Notes under the pieces: generated by a model | The model's input: the letters and a program-made list of their open reading frames with translations, nothing else | The model's database searches: none | What the model was told of the DNA's origin: nothing | Shown: piece by piece, positions 1 to 9,004 of the stretch | Layout: each line of letters starts with the position of its first letter | Position numbering within the stretch: the stretch's first letter is position 1 | Assembly (NCBI RefSeq): GCF_016595415.1 | Contig: NZ_JAENIO010000015.1 | Coordinates: 20,078-84,077 of the forward strand | Origin: Roseibacillus ishigakijimensis | Lineage (GTDB): Bacteria > Verrucomicrobiota > Verrucomicrobiia > Verrucomicrobiales > Akkermansiaceae | Length of the DNA: 64,000 nt | Reading direction: 5' to 3' | Made by a program: the position numbers and the translations under genes

Positions 1-671
1 ACCTCGCGCATGGAGCGCATCAGCTGGCGGCCATCGAGCTCGCCAATGCGCACTCGGGCATCCTTGCTGGCCGGGACATCGAAAACGGTGCGTCCGTCTT
101 TGCGAAAGATAAAGCGCACTCCCGGCGAGGACAGAGCATGCATCCGCACCTCGTGCTCGACGTGACCGCTCTCGGTCAATTCCGTGCGCAGGAACTTGCG
201 CCGGGCAGGGACATTGAAGAAGAGGTCCTTGACCTCCACCTCGGTGCCGACCGCACAGCCGGCCTCGCGCACCTCCCCCAAGCGCCCCCCCTCCACAACG
301 ATCTCGGTGCCGTAGTCGGCGCCTTTTTCCCGCGTGGTGAGACGAAAACGCGAGACGCTGGCAATACTGGGCACAGCCTCTCCCCGGAAGCCCAGGGTGC
401 TGATGCCGGCGAGGTCCTCCACCGTCTTCAGCTTGCTGGTGGCATGGCGTTGCAGGCTCATCTCGGCATCGTCCCGCGACATTCCACAGCCATCATCACG
501 CACCTTGATGAGGGCGATGCCGCCCTTGCGCACCTCGACCACGATCTCGCGCGCGCCGGCATCGAGCGCATTCTCCATCAACTCCTTGACCACACTGGCC
601 GGGCGCTCCACGACCTCCCCGGCGGCCACTTGGCTCGCCAAGGTATCGGACATGACCTGCACTTTCCCCAT
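1..671 (-). CDS. mutL: DNA mismatch repair protein MutL, N-terminal part (runs off the left edge)
   Basis: MutL is the GHKL-ATPase that couples MutS mismatch recognition to strand incision. The translation from 671 downward shows the family motifs in order: VKELMENALDAGA (residues 28-40, with the expected catalytic Glu30 and Mg-binding Asn34), DDGCGM (59-64) and TLGFRGEA (92-99), followed by the VKDLFFNVPARRKFL segment. The ATG at 671 places the motifs at the same distance from the N-terminus as in known MutL proteins, and an in-frame stop lies just upstream. About 223 codons are present; the rest of the ATPase domain and the C-terminal dimerisation/endonuclease domain lie outside the window. 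It is divergent from the Fe-S gene at 796. Confidence 0.96.
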   Translation of the reverse strand, partial: MGKVQVMSDTLASQVAAGEVVERPASVVKELMENALDAGAREIVVEVRKGGIALIKVRDDGCGMSRDDAEMSLQRHATSKLKTVEDLAGISTLGFRGEAVPSIASVSRFRLTTREKGADYGTEIVVEGGRLGEVREAGCAVGTEVEVKDLFFNVPARRKFLRTELTESGHVEHEVRMHALSSPGVRFIFRKDGRTVFDVPASKDARVRIGELDGRQLMRSMRE

Positions 672-795
672 CGCGACCCCACGCTAGCCAAGGATGGCGG
701 GGACGGAAACGATTTCGGTGCAATATGACGGAGGCCTTTTCCCCCGGCGCAAGAAAAGGGGTGGAAATTCGCCTGCAGGGCTTTAACTTTCCCCC

Positions 796-1176
796 ATGAT
801 CACCCTCACTCCCAAAGCCGTTATTGCGCTAAAAGACCTGCTGGCGAAGAAAGAAGCCGCGCCCACGGCTGGACTCCGCCTGGCCATTGAACGCGGAGGC
901 TGCGCGGGTCTCGCCTACACCATGAAGGTGGCCGAAGCGGGCGAGGACGACACGGTGGTGGAAGAAGACGGCACCCGGGTCATCATCCCAGCGGATTCAC
1001 TCGACCATCTCCGGGGTTCCACCCTCGACTTCTCGGACAGCCTTTCCGACGCGGGCTTCAAGATCACCAATCCCAATGCCGCGCGCTCCTGTGGCTGCGG
1101 CACCTCCTTCGAGCCTGCGGAGGAAGGGAAAAAGCCGGAGTATGATCCCGCCCTGGATGGGACGGCCTGCCGCTAA
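796..1176 (+). CDS. HesB/IscA/ErpA-family iron-sulfur cluster insertion protein
   Basis: A-type carrier that delivers Fe-S clusters to apo-proteins in the cytoplasm. The 126-residue protein has the three conserved cysteines of the family: Cys36 in ERGGCAGLAY and Cys99/Cys101 in RSCGCGTSFE. The central FSDSL and FKITNPNA segments also match the family. Length is slightly above the usual 105-120, due to a short C-terminal tail ending in a further Cys (TACR). No suf or isc genes are adjacent, so whether it acts as ErpA, IscA or SufA cannot be decided from context. Confidence 0.93.
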   Translation: MITLTPKAVIALKDLLAKKEAAPTAGLRLAIERGGCAGLAYTMKVAEAGEDDTVVEEDGTRVIIPADSLDHLRGSTLDFSDSLSDAGFKITNPNAARSCGCGTSFEPAEEGKKPEYDPALDGTACR

Positions 1177-1278
1177 AAGCGCGGAAAAACCTAATGACTA
1201 AAAACTCAAAAATTAAAGTTCAGCCTCCGAATGGCAAAAATTTTTCGAGGGCTGAATCTTTGGTTTTTGGATTTTTGA

Positions 1279-1313
1279 GTTTTTCGTTTTTCGTTTTTCG
1301 TTTTTCGTTTTTC
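1279..1313 (+). repeat. Five tandem copies of the heptamer GTTTTTC
   Basis: Perfect 7-bp tandem repeat, five copies, in the AT-rich spacer between the Fe-S gene and rnpB. It is followed at once by the small palindrome CCTCGCGTAGCGAGG. On the minus strand it lies just downstream of the 3' end of RNase P RNA. A simple-sequence tract prone to slippage; no function is evident. Confidence 0.85.
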
Positions 1314-1335
1314 CTCGCGTAGCGAGGAGGGGCGG

Positions 1336-1683
1336 CCGCTCTCCTGTAAGCCGGATTCTGTTCGACCGGCCCTTTGCCGGCCGCGATGACCATTTCTCTA
1401 TGCGACTATTACCCGGGGATCCAACGGACGGGTCGCCCTCTCCCCTGTTCTGTCTTGCACCACGCGGGGTTTGCCCTGCCACCTCGGTTACCCTCAGCGC
1501 GGTGGGCTCTTACCCCACCTTTTCACCCTTACCCGGCGAACCAGGCGGTTTGTTTTCTGCGGCACTTTCCGTCCAATCCCGCTTGCGCGAGACCGTCCCC
1601 CGTTTTCACGAGGCACGCTACCCGATGGAGTCCGGACTTTCCTCACCCACGCCAAAGCGCGACTGCGGTCACCCGGAGAGCGG
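1336..1683 (-). ncRNA. rnpB: RNase P RNA, bacterial class A
   Basis: Catalytic RNA of ribonuclease P, which removes 5' leaders from pre-tRNA. Read on the minus strand, the segment contains the universally conserved 5' core GAGGAAAGTCCGGACTCC and the 3' signature ACAGAATCCGGCTTAC. The extreme ends CCGCTCTCC (1675-1683) and GGAGAGCGG (1336-1344) are perfectly complementary, forming helix P1 and fixing the boundaries. The size of about 348 nt is typical of type A. Protein ORFs called across this interval are spurious. Confidence 0.97.
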
Positions 1684-1855
1684 ACAGGGAGTAAGCACCT
1701 AAATCCTGAAAAGGTCGACTACTAAATGAATCGCCACGGCCCCGGCCGCTACCATGATGGGGATTTGTGCGGGAATGAGCGGAAAAAGAGGTATCCCTCA
1801 GCCGGAGAGAAGGAGGAACCACGGCAGGAAGCAAGTGCCATCAACGACCCCCCAC

Positions 1856-2143
1856 TCACTCCGGGGATTTCCCCCGCCCGGGAGCTTTTTTCTCCGCTGT
1901 CTCGTTCTCTTCTTTCTTTGCCGAAACCAGGATGGCGGCCTCTTCTCCCTTACCAGGCTCCGCCGGGGCGACCTTGGCGAGCGCTTCTTCACAAGCCTGC
2001 AGCTCGGCTTGGCACTCCAGCCACCGGCGACGATAGCCGCGCCAAATCCAGCACCCCATCAGAAGCCCGAAGAGAAAGCAGAGCGAGCCGAGGAGAAAGT
2101 TCCAAAGCGCGAGTTGAGTGAGAAAGTGGGCGGCAGCATCCAT
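1856..2143 (-). CDS. Small single-pass membrane protein of unknown function
   Basis: A 95-residue protein with one strongly hydrophobic segment near the N-terminus (about residues 10-32, with two Cys), a basic cytoplasmic-type flank GYRRRW, and a charged C-terminal tail rich in Glu, Lys and Pro. I do not recognise a family. It starts 4 bp after the stop of the BON/OmpA-like gene on the same strand, so it is probably co-transcribed with it and may be an accessory membrane subunit. Codon use resembles its neighbours. Confidence 0.6.
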   Translation of the reverse strand: MDAAAHFLTQLALWNFLLGSLCFLFGLLMGCWIWRGYRRRWLECQAELQACEEALAKVAPAEPGKGEEAAILVSAKKEENETAEKKAPGRGKSPE

Positions 2144-2147
2144 AAAC

Positions 2148-3173
2148 TTAACGCACTAATACCTCGACTTGCCCCGCCAACTCACTTCCCGCCTCCGTCA
2201 TTTCGAAAGGGACGATTTTCAGGCGCTCTTCTGCCAATCCCTGCGAGACCAGGAGGGATCGCACCACTGCCGCCCGAGCGCGGGCCTGGGCCGACGACTC
2301 CCCCTCAGTGGGATGAGCCCCGATGACGAAGGTCACTTCCTCGCTCTGCTCCTGGAGAATCCCATGCAAGCGGGGAAGCAGACTCGCGCTCTCCGCCGTC
2401 AGAGCCTCGCCGGAGGCATCCAGCCGCAGAGTCCATTCCACCAGCTGGCGACTGAGACCCCGCAGCGCTTCGCCTTCCAAAGGAGACTCGCTGGTCCGGG
2501 AGGGAAAATGATAAAAGGAGGGAAATCGCAGCAGCACATCGCTGACCCGCACCTCCTCCCCCAAGGAGCGGGCTTGCTGCAAAATCTCCTCGGCCATCGC
2601 CGGGGTCGCCTCTCCTTCTAGCGAAAGCCGCGAGCCGAGCAGCGCAAAGGCTCGCTCTCCCGGCGGCTGGAAAAAGGCCTGCAGCCACGCCCGCCAGGCA
2701 GCGGCATCCTTGCCCGCCAAGGTGACCTCCGCGCGTTCGGCCAGCTCACCCACCGTTTGATCCCCCAGGGCAGACAAAAGCTCCTCCCGCCAACCAGTCG
2801 GGACGATTCCCCGCAAAGAGATCTCTTCCTTTTCCCGCCGAAACCGCAACCAACCCTCCACCACCAGACGGTTGTCAGCCAATCGTGCTCCGGGCAGGGC
2901 ACTGACCAATTGCCCAATCCGCCGGGCGTCGGCCTCTTGCTGCACGAATCCGGCAATGGTCACGTCGAGGTAGTCAACGGTCACGCGGGGTTCCCCCACT
3001 CCTTCCGCGCGCAGAAGAGCCTCCACCTCCGCCACCCGGCGCGGCAGGGACTCCTCCCGATAGGCACGGGTCTGAAATTTCAGCAGCAAGGGGACGAGCA
3101 GTAGGGCCGCCAACACGATCAACACTCTCACGTCCCCCACCCTGCCTTCTTCCCGGACCGGACAAAATGACAA
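2148..3173 (-). CDS. Membrane-anchored BON/OmpA-like domain protein
   Basis: A 341-residue protein with an N-terminal membrane anchor (VLIVLAALLLVPLLLKF), a BON-like region of about 60 residues (from VEALLRAEG to NRLVVEG), a second repeat of similar pattern, and a C-terminal segment with the alternating pattern of an OmpA-like peptidoglycan-binding domain (LTAESASLLPRLHGIL, then RARAAVVRSLLVSQGL). The arrangement resembles BON-plus-OmpA proteins such as mycobacterial ArfA, but the OmpA half lacks a clear consensus, so envelope anchoring is inferred. A GTG at 3140 is an alternative start closer to the hydrophobic segment. It heads a two-gene unit with the small membrane protein downstream. Confidence 0.65.
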   Translation of the reverse strand: MSFCPVREEGRVGDVRVLIVLAALLLVPLLLKFQTRAYREESLPRRVAEVEALLRAEGVGEPRVTVDYLDVTIAGFVQQEADARRIGQLVSALPGARLADNRLVVEGWLRFRREKEEISLRGIVPTGWREELLSALGDQTVGELAERAEVTLAGKDAAAWRAWLQAFFQPPGERAFALLGSRLSLEGEATPAMAEEILQQARSLGEEVRVSDVLLRFPSFYHFPSRTSESPLEGEALRGLSRQLVEWTLRLDASGEALTAESASLLPRLHGILQEQSEEVTFVIGAHPTEGESSAQARARAAVVRSLLVSQGLAEERLKIVPFEMTEAGSELAGQVEVLVR

Positions 3174-3203
3174 ACTCTGTCCTGCCTACTGACCAGCCTT
3201 CCT

Positions 3204-4256
3204 TCAGGCCGACCAATCCCAGTCGGCAAGGTGGCAAACGGCATCGGCGAGCAGGTCGATGCCGCCCTGGATATCGTCCTTGTGACTCATCTCAATCACC
3301 TGGTGAATGTGCCGGGTCGGGATGGAGATGGCCCCCGCAATCGATCCCCCGGGGCTCATCCGCTGCAGCCCGGCCGTATCCGTGCCACCAGCGGCGAGAA
3401 TCTCGGGCTGCCAGGTGATGCGCTCTTCCTTGGCGCGCTCCTTCAGATAGGCCACCATGCGGCGGTCGCAGATGGTGGAGCTGTCCATGATCTTGATGCC
3501 CACTCCTTTGCCCAGCTCGGTGCAGCGCTCCTGGGGCTTGGACCCCGGAACATCGTAGGCAATGGTGGTATCGAGGCCGAAACCGAAGTCCGGCTGAATC
3601 TCCAGCGCGGAGGCATTGGCTCCCCGCAGCCCGACTTCCTCCTGCACGGTGAAGACGGCATAGAAATCATAGCTCGGAGTCTGGTCCTGCAGCTTCTTGA
3701 GCGCCTCGATGAGGACAAACACCGAAACCCGGTTGTCGAGAGACTTCACATTCACGCAATCGCCCATCTCGATGAGACTGCGCTCGCGCGTGACGGAATC
3801 CCCCACTTCCACCAGCTTCTTGACCTCGCTGGCGGGCAAACCCACGTCGATGAAGTAATCCTGCAGCTTCACTCCCTTGGTGCGCTCTTCCGGTGCCATG
3901 ATGTGAATGGGCTTCGAACCCATCACCCCGATGACGTCCTCGCGGCCATGCACGATGACCCGCTGCGCGGAAAGAGTCTTGGGATCAAACCCGCCGAGGG
4001 GATTGAAGCGAATGAACCCCTTGTCGTCGATATGAGTCACAATGAAGCCGATCTCGTCCATGTGAGCAGCGGCCATCGCCTTTTTCTCGGAAGACGCTCC
4101 TTTTTTGAGGGCCACCACATTGCCCATGGCATCAACGCGCACCTCATCCACCAGACCTTCGATTTCCTTCAACACAAGGTCGCGGATGGGCTTCTCGAAT
4201 CCGGGAGCGCCGGGGACTTCACAAATCTTTGCTAACAATGGGACATCAATGGCCAT
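3204..4256 (-). CDS. M42 family metallopeptidase (glutamyl aminopeptidase/endoglucanase-M type)
   Basis: Co-catalytic zinc or cobalt aminopeptidase of the tetrahedral M42 family, which trims peptides in the cytoplasm. Visible motifs: CEVPGAPGFE near the N-terminus, AAHMDEIGFIV (first metal His-Asp), the VKSLDNRVSVF metal-bridging Asp, FTVQEEVGLRGA with the catalytic Glu pair, and GLDTTIAYD. About 350 residues from ATG 4256, normal for the family. The frame stays open to 4436 and would add a hydrophobic stretch ending in ACLLLASG, but family members start at the equivalent of MAIDVPLL, so I chose 4256. Divergent from galM. Confidence 0.93.
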   Translation of the reverse strand: MAIDVPLLAKICEVPGAPGFEKPIRDLVLKEIEGLVDEVRVDAMGNVVALKKGASSEKKAMAAAHMDEIGFIVTHIDDKGFIRFNPLGGFDPKTLSAQRVIVHGREDVIGVMGSKPIHIMAPEERTKGVKLQDYFIDVGLPASEVKKLVEVGDSVTRERSLIEMGDCVNVKSLDNRVSVFVLIEALKKLQDQTPSYDFYAVFTVQEEVGLRGANASALEIQPDFGFGLDTTIAYDVPGSKPQERCTELGKGVGIKIMDSSTICDRRMVAYLKERAKEERITWQPEILAAGGTDTAGLQRMSPGGSIAGAISIPTRHIHQVIEMSHKDDIQGGIDLLADAVCHLADWDWSA

Positions 4257-4437
4257 GCCGGACGCTAGCAAGAGACATGCCGCACTCAAGGCCACAAAGC
4301 GGCTGCGCCAAAGAATGTCTCCATTTCGCGATTTCGTCTCCTCGGAAAGAAGCTTTTCCGGCTGGTTCCCCTGCTCTCGCTTCGCTAGCCTCCGCCATGT
4401 CGAACAGGGCAACCGCCCGCCAAAAAACCGAAACACG

Positions 4438-5481
4438 ATGACGGCAAAACCTTACGGAACTCTCTCAAACGGTCGCGAGGCCACCCTTTTCACGCTCACC
4501 AACAAGAACGGAATGGAGGCGAAAGTCACCGACTACGGGGCCATTCTGGTTGGCGTGTTGGTGCCAGACAAAGATGGCACCAGCAAGGACGTCACTCTCG
4601 GTTTCGATGACCTCGCGGGCTGGGAGCAGGACACCTGTTACCTCGGAGCTACCGTGGGCCGCTTCGGCAACCGCATTGCACACGGGAAGTTCTCCCTCGA
4701 TGGCAAAGACTACCAGATGGTGCTCAACAACGAGCCCAACGGCGTTCCCTGCCACCTTCACGGCGGCACCGTCGGGTTCAATTCCGTCCTCTGGGAAAGC
4801 CGGGAAATCGAGAATGGCGTCGAGTTCACCTACCTTTCTGCCGACGGCGAAGAAGGCTACCCGGGCGAAGTGACCGCCAAAGTGCGCTACCTCCTCACCG
4901 ATGACAACGAGCTCATCTGGCAAGCGGAAGCCACCACCACCGCCGCCACGCCCCTGAACATGGTTCATCACAGCTACTGGAATCTCTCGGGCGACAGCAG
5001 CCAACGCATCGAGAGCCAACGCTTGCAATTGGAGGCCGACCACTACCTCCCCACCGACCCCGGCCTCATCCCCACCGGGGAAGTCGCTCCCGTCGCAGGC
5101 ACACCCCTGGACTTCCGCCAGGCCACCGTCATCGGAGAGCACATTGAGGATGACTTCGAGGCCCTCAAGTTCGCCGGAGGCTACGACCATGCTTGGGTGG
5201 TCAATGGCGAAGGCCTCCGCCTGGTGGCCACCCTGAGCGATCCCGCCAGCGGACGCAGCATGACCCTGCACAGCGAGCAACCGGCAGTTCACTTTTACGC
5301 GGGCAGTTTCCTGGAAAGCGCCGTGCCCGGCAAAAACGGGCAGCCTCTCCTCCCCCGCACCGGACTTTGTCTGGAGACTGAACTCTACCCCGATGGACCG
5401 AACAAGCCAGCCTTCCCCAACTGCATCCTGCGCCCCGGCGAAACCTACCGCCACACCATGGTGCACAAGTTCAGCTGGTGA
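4438..5481 (+). CDS. galM: Aldose 1-epimerase (galactose mutarotase)
   Basis: Interconverts alpha and beta anomers of aldohexoses such as glucose and galactose. The 347-residue protein shows the mutarotase pattern: VTDYGAIL near the N-terminus, TVGRFGNRI (substrate-binding Arg), HLHGGTVGFNSVLW (catalytic-region His), VHHSYWNLSG (second catalytic His), YDHAWVV, and ETELYPDGPNKPAFP with the conserved catalytic-type Glu. The open frame extends upstream to 4105, but homology starts at ATG 4438 and the extension would overlap the divergent M42 gene. No Shine-Dalgarno sequence is obvious. Confidence 0.95.
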   Translation: MTAKPYGTLSNGREATLFTLTNKNGMEAKVTDYGAILVGVLVPDKDGTSKDVTLGFDDLAGWEQDTCYLGATVGRFGNRIAHGKFSLDGKDYQMVLNNEPNGVPCHLHGGTVGFNSVLWESREIENGVEFTYLSADGEEGYPGEVTAKVRYLLTDDNELIWQAEATTTAATPLNMVHHSYWNLSGDSSQRIESQRLQLEADHYLPTDPGLIPTGEVAPVAGTPLDFRQATVIGEHIEDDFEALKFAGGYDHAWVVNGEGLRLVATLSDPASGRSMTLHSEQPAVHFYAGSFLESAVPGKNGQPLLPRTGLCLETELYPDGPNKPAFPNCILRPGETYRHTMVHKFSW

Positions 5482-5532
5482 GGCTCTTCCCGCCATCAAG
5501 TTCGTAAAGGGCCGCAGACTTGAGCTCACCCA

Positions 5533-6153
5533 GTGGCTTCCCCAGCACCTCCCCTGCAACCGAAGATGAAACGAAAACTCCGCAGATTCATGCTTTGGTC
5601 CGCTGGGGGCCTCCTTCTTTGGGTCCTCTTCGTTGCAGTCTCCATTTGGAGCCATGGGAACAAGGACTTCGCCCAAAAATCCGACTGCCTCATCGTCCTC
5701 GGTGCCGCCGTCCAAGGCGAACAACCCTCTCCGGTATTCGAAGAGCGCATTCAGCATGGACTCACGCTATTCAGGGCAGATATGGCCCCGATCCTCATCT
5801 TCACGGGGGGCTTCGGACCGGGAGCGAGCCATGCCGAAAGCGAAGTCGCGGCCTCCTATGCGCAGGCAAGCGGCATCCCCGAGGACGCCATCCTGACGGA
5901 GAACCGCTCTCGCACCACGAGCCAGAATCTGGCCCAAGCCTAGGCTCTCATGAATGCGGCGGGGCTGAAATCTGCCATCATCGTGAGTGATCCCTTGCAT
6001 CTCAAGCGCGCTTCCCTGATGGCCAAAGACCTTGGCATCCGGTCCGTCACCTCACCCACGCCCACCTCCCGCTACCGCTCCCTTAAAACAAAACTCCCCT
6101 TTCTCCAGCGCGAAATCTACTTCTATCATCACTACGCGATAACGGGCCATTGA
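5533..6153 (+). pseudogene. YdcF/ElyC/SanA-type DUF218 protein, interrupted by an in-frame TAG
   Basis: The N-terminal half (5533-5943) has a membrane anchor followed by the DUF218 hallmarks DCLIVLGAAVQG, ILIFTGGFGPG, HAESEVAASYA and ENRSRTTSQNL. The family's C-terminal half continues in exactly the same frame from 5944 (AIIVSDPLHLKRA) to a TGA at 6153. The only interruption is one TAG at 5941-5943 between Ala and Ala. Rebuilt length is about 206 residues, normal for the family. DUF218 proteins are envelope-associated and linked to peptidoglycan or polysaccharide-carrier metabolism; the exact role is unknown. It could be a recent nonsense mutation, a sequencing error, or a readthrough gene. 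ATG 5566 is an alternative start. Confidence 0.8.
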
Positions 6154-6338
6154 GAAAGTTCGCTCCATGAAGAGGAGAACCCGTGGAGCGGAGAGTTCTC
6201 GTTCCCACTTTTCGGTGGAGGCCCTGAAAAGACCGCTCGACCACCCTTGCGAGGTCGGCCCTCGTTTTCCTTGGTGACCACTTTTCGCCCTGAGCAAGAT
6301 CTGGTCACTGGGTCCGTAGTCTGGTTCCTTTTTCACCC

Positions 6339-8879
6339 ATGCGACCGCTTACCCTACTCACCCTCGCCCTGGGCAGCCTCTGCGCTGCTGGAGAGCAGAT
6401 CGATCTCGTCACTCTAGGCGAGGAAACCTTCTCCAGCCTCGGCTGCATCGAGTGCCACTCGGTCTTGCCCGACGACTCCTCGGTCAAGACTGGCCCGGGA
6501 CTTTACGGACTCTTCCAAAAAGAGGCGCGCGACCATCGCGTGCAGGCGGCGGACGCGAAAAAAGAAGTCACCGCCGACCGCGCCTTCCTCCTCCGCTCCT
6601 TGCGCGAGCCCACCGCCGAGCTGGCGCTGAAGGATGAGAACGAGGCCTATCTGCCGGTGATGCCGCCTTACAACGAGCAACTGCTCCCCAACCAAAAAGT
6701 CGAAGCTCTCTTCGCCTACCTCCAGACCCTCAACGACCCGGCCCAGGCGGGTCCAAGTGAGGTGCTGGTCGAGAAAGTCGGCGAAGCAGACCAAGGGGGC
6801 GCCCTTGCCGATGCGGCGGAAATCCTCGTCACCGATCGCACCCGCATCTTCCGCGCCCGCCTCGGCAAGACCTCGGCCCGCGCAGTCCACGTGGGCACTC
6901 CAGTCGGCATCAATTACAGCTTTGATCCCCGCACCCTTTCCATTGAACGCCTCTGGTGGGGCGGCTTTCTCAATCTGCGCGAAGAGCTCTCCGGTCGGGC
7001 CGGCAAGGTCTCGCGCCTCGGGGAGCAAGCACAGGAGGTGGAGCTGGGCGGCTCTCTCCTCGCCCCCCTCGACCCCGCCACCGGCCAGCCCATCGACCTT
7101 TCTTTCAAGTCCCCGACCCACGCCGATGAGCAACAAATCATTGCCAACATGAAGGGCGCGGCGGAGTTTCTCGATCAACTGGCCGAAGCCTCCGGGCACT
7201 TTCTTGGCTACGAAGAGGGCGAGGCTCCGACCTTCGTCTACCGGGTGGGAGCCAACACCTTCCAAGTCCGGCTTGCCATCAACGCCGAGGGCGCGGCCAA
7301 GCTGACCTTGCAAGGGCAGCTGACCCATCCCCAGACCTTCCGCCTCTCCCCACTCATTCGCGGACAGGCCGAGGACTGGACCGTGCGCCAACTCCCCGCC
7401 GAGCTGACCTTTCAAGTTCCCGTCAAGCCCGCCTGGCGTCCCTGGGAAGCCCAAAGCCAACGCGAACCCCAGGCGGTGGTCACCTCCGCGCCCGACAAGC
7501 TGGTGCTCCCCACCGGCTACGGCGCGGAAGTCATCCAACCCCCTCTCGACGTCAATGGCCGCCGCCAGCTCTTCGAGCCCATGGGCATGGCCGAGACCGC
7601 CGAGGGAGCCCTCATCGTCTCCACCCGCACCGCCGGACTTTGGAAGTTGCAAAATGGCCAATGGCAGCAAATTGCCGAAGGCCTTCTCGATGCCCTGGGC
7701 CTTGTGGTGGAAGACGAAAACACCCTCGTGGTGGGGCAAAAACCCGAACTGACCCGCCTGCGCGACACCGATGGCGACGGCTGGATGGACCGCTACGAAA
7801 CCCTCTGCGACGACTTCCTCTTCACCCACAACTACCACGAATATCTCCACGGCCCAACCCGTGGCGCGGATGGCAACTACTACATCCAGCTCAATCTCGG
7901 TCACCGCGGCAACCCCAAGAATAACCACATGGCTGGCGGCAAGTTCATGGGCACCCAGGGGGGGCTGCGGGCCTGGGCCTTGCAGGTGACACCCGAGGGC
8001 CAGATGACCCCCTTTGCCAATGGTCTGCGCAGCCCCGCCGGACTCGCTACCGGCCCCGATGGGCGGCTCTACTACACCGAGAACCAAGGAGAATACGTGG
8101 GCACTTCCAAGCTCTTCGTGCTGGAGAAAGACAAGTTCTATGGCCACCCCGCCAGCCTCATCGATCTGCCCGGCCGCCATCCCGACTCCCCGGAGATCGC
8201 TTGGGAAAAAGTCCAGCAGAGCAAGGAAAAAGCCCTCGCTCTGATGCCGCATTCCCGCCTCGCCAATGCTCCCGGCAGCCCGGCCTGGGCTCCCGCCGAG
8301 AGCGATTTCGCGCGCTTTGCCGGCCACATGTTCGTGGGCGACCAGACCCTCTCGCAAATTTTCCGCATTTTACCCAAGGAAGACCACGAGGCGGCCCTCA
8401 TTCCCTTCGCCCACGGCTTCGCCTCCGGGGTCATGCGCCTGCACTTTGCTTCCGACGGCAGCCTCTTGGTGGGCCAGACCGGACGCGGCTGGCGCGCCCA
8501 GGGGGGCTCCGAGGACGGACTGGTCCGCCTTTCCCGCGCGGAGGAGTCCCTCAGCAACGAGCTCCTCGACCTCACCCGCGAGGGGGCAACCTTTACCCTC
8601 CACTTCGCCGAAGCCCTGGCCCAAGCCCCCGCCGCCGAGGCTCTGACCGTCCAGAGCTGGGAATACCACGACAGCCCTGACTACGGCTCCAAGGAGCTAC
8701 GCAAGACCGATTGGAAGATTACCCGAGTCTCTCTGGGAGAAAACCGCCGACAACTGCAGGTGACCCTGCGCGAGCTCACCCCCCCGGAGGACAATCGCGT
8801 TTTTGCCCTGGAGAGCAAAAGCCTGCCCGGCACCAAAGGCGATCTCCTGCAGGCCTACTACTCGCAAACCGTGCGCTGA
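6339..8879 (+). CDS. Secreted PVC-type c-type cytochrome fused to a glucose-dehydrogenase-like propeller
   Basis: An 846-residue secreted protein with a signal peptide (about residues 1-18), an N-terminal class I cytochrome c domain with a heme site CIECH (Cys36, Cys39, His40), a middle domain of unknown type, and a C-terminal six-bladed-propeller-like half (PMGMAETAEGALIVST, then GLRSPAGLATGPDGRLYYTENQGEYVG, then FASDGSLLVGQTGRGW). The propeller carries a calcium-loop-like DTDGDGWMDRYE. This architecture is common in planctomycetes and verrucomicrobia and is usually annotated as a putative membrane-bound dehydrogenase; the substrate is unknown. A strong hairpin terminator follows. Confidence 0.87.
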   Translation: MRPLTLLTLALGSLCAAGEQIDLVTLGEETFSSLGCIECHSVLPDDSSVKTGPGLYGLFQKEARDHRVQAADAKKEVTADRAFLLRSLREPTAELALKDENEAYLPVMPPYNEQLLPNQKVEALFAYLQTLNDPAQAGPSEVLVEKVGEADQGGALADAAEILVTDRTRIFRARLGKTSARAVHVGTPVGINYSFDPRTLSIERLWWGGFLNLREELSGRAGKVSRLGEQAQEVELGGSLLAPLDPATGQPIDLSFKSPTHADEQQIIANMKGAAEFLDQLAEASGHFLGYEEGEAPTFVYRVGANTFQVRLAINAEGAAKLTLQGQLTHPQTFRLSPLIRGQAEDWTVRQLPAELTFQVPVKPAWRPWEAQSQREPQAVVTSAPDKLVLPTGYGAEVIQPPLDVNGRRQLFEPMGMAETAEGALIVSTRTAGLWKLQNGQWQQIAEGLLDALGLVVEDENTLVVGQKPELTRLRDTDGDGWMDRYETLCDDFLFTHNYHEYLHGPTRGADGNYYIQLNLGHRGNPKNNHMAGGKFMGTQGGLRAWALQVTPEGQMTPFANGLRSPAGLATGPDGRLYYTENQGEYVGTSKLFVLEKDKFYGHPASLIDLPGRHPDSPEIAWEKVQQSKEKALALMPHSRLANAPGSPAWAPAESDFARFAGHMFVGDQTLSQIFRILPKEDHEAALIPFAHGFASGVMRLHFASDGSLLVGQTGRGWRAQGGSEDGLVRLSRAEESLSNELLDLTREGATFTLHFAEALAQAPAAEALTVQSWEYHDSPDYGSKELRKTDWKITRVSLGENRRQLQVTLRELTPPEDNRVFALESKSLPGTKGDLLQAYYSQTVR

Positions 8880-8946
8880 ACCCCGCCCCGGCTCCCTCTG
8901 GCTGAGAAAAACTTGCCCCGCCCGGGGGAAAGCGCGTTATACTCCC

Positions 8947-8983
8947 AAGCCCCGCGAAGAAAAGTTCGCGGGGCTTGCTTTTT
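8947..8983 (+). terminator. Rho-independent terminator after the cytochrome gene
   Basis: Perfect 12-bp stem AAGCCCCGCGAA/TTCGCGGGGCTT with a 6-nt loop, followed closely by a T5 run. It lies only about 20 bp before the start of the LOG-domain gene. It therefore ends the cytochrome transcript and separates it from the next gene, unless it also attenuates that gene. Confidence 0.85.
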
Positions 8984-9004
8984 ATCCCCTTAACCCATCT
9001 TCCC

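Noticed and set aside
1313..1327. The palindrome CCTCGCGTAGCGAGG as the rnpB terminator
   Set aside because: On the rnpB strand it is followed by A-rich rather than T-rich sequence, so it does not have the form of an intrinsic terminator.
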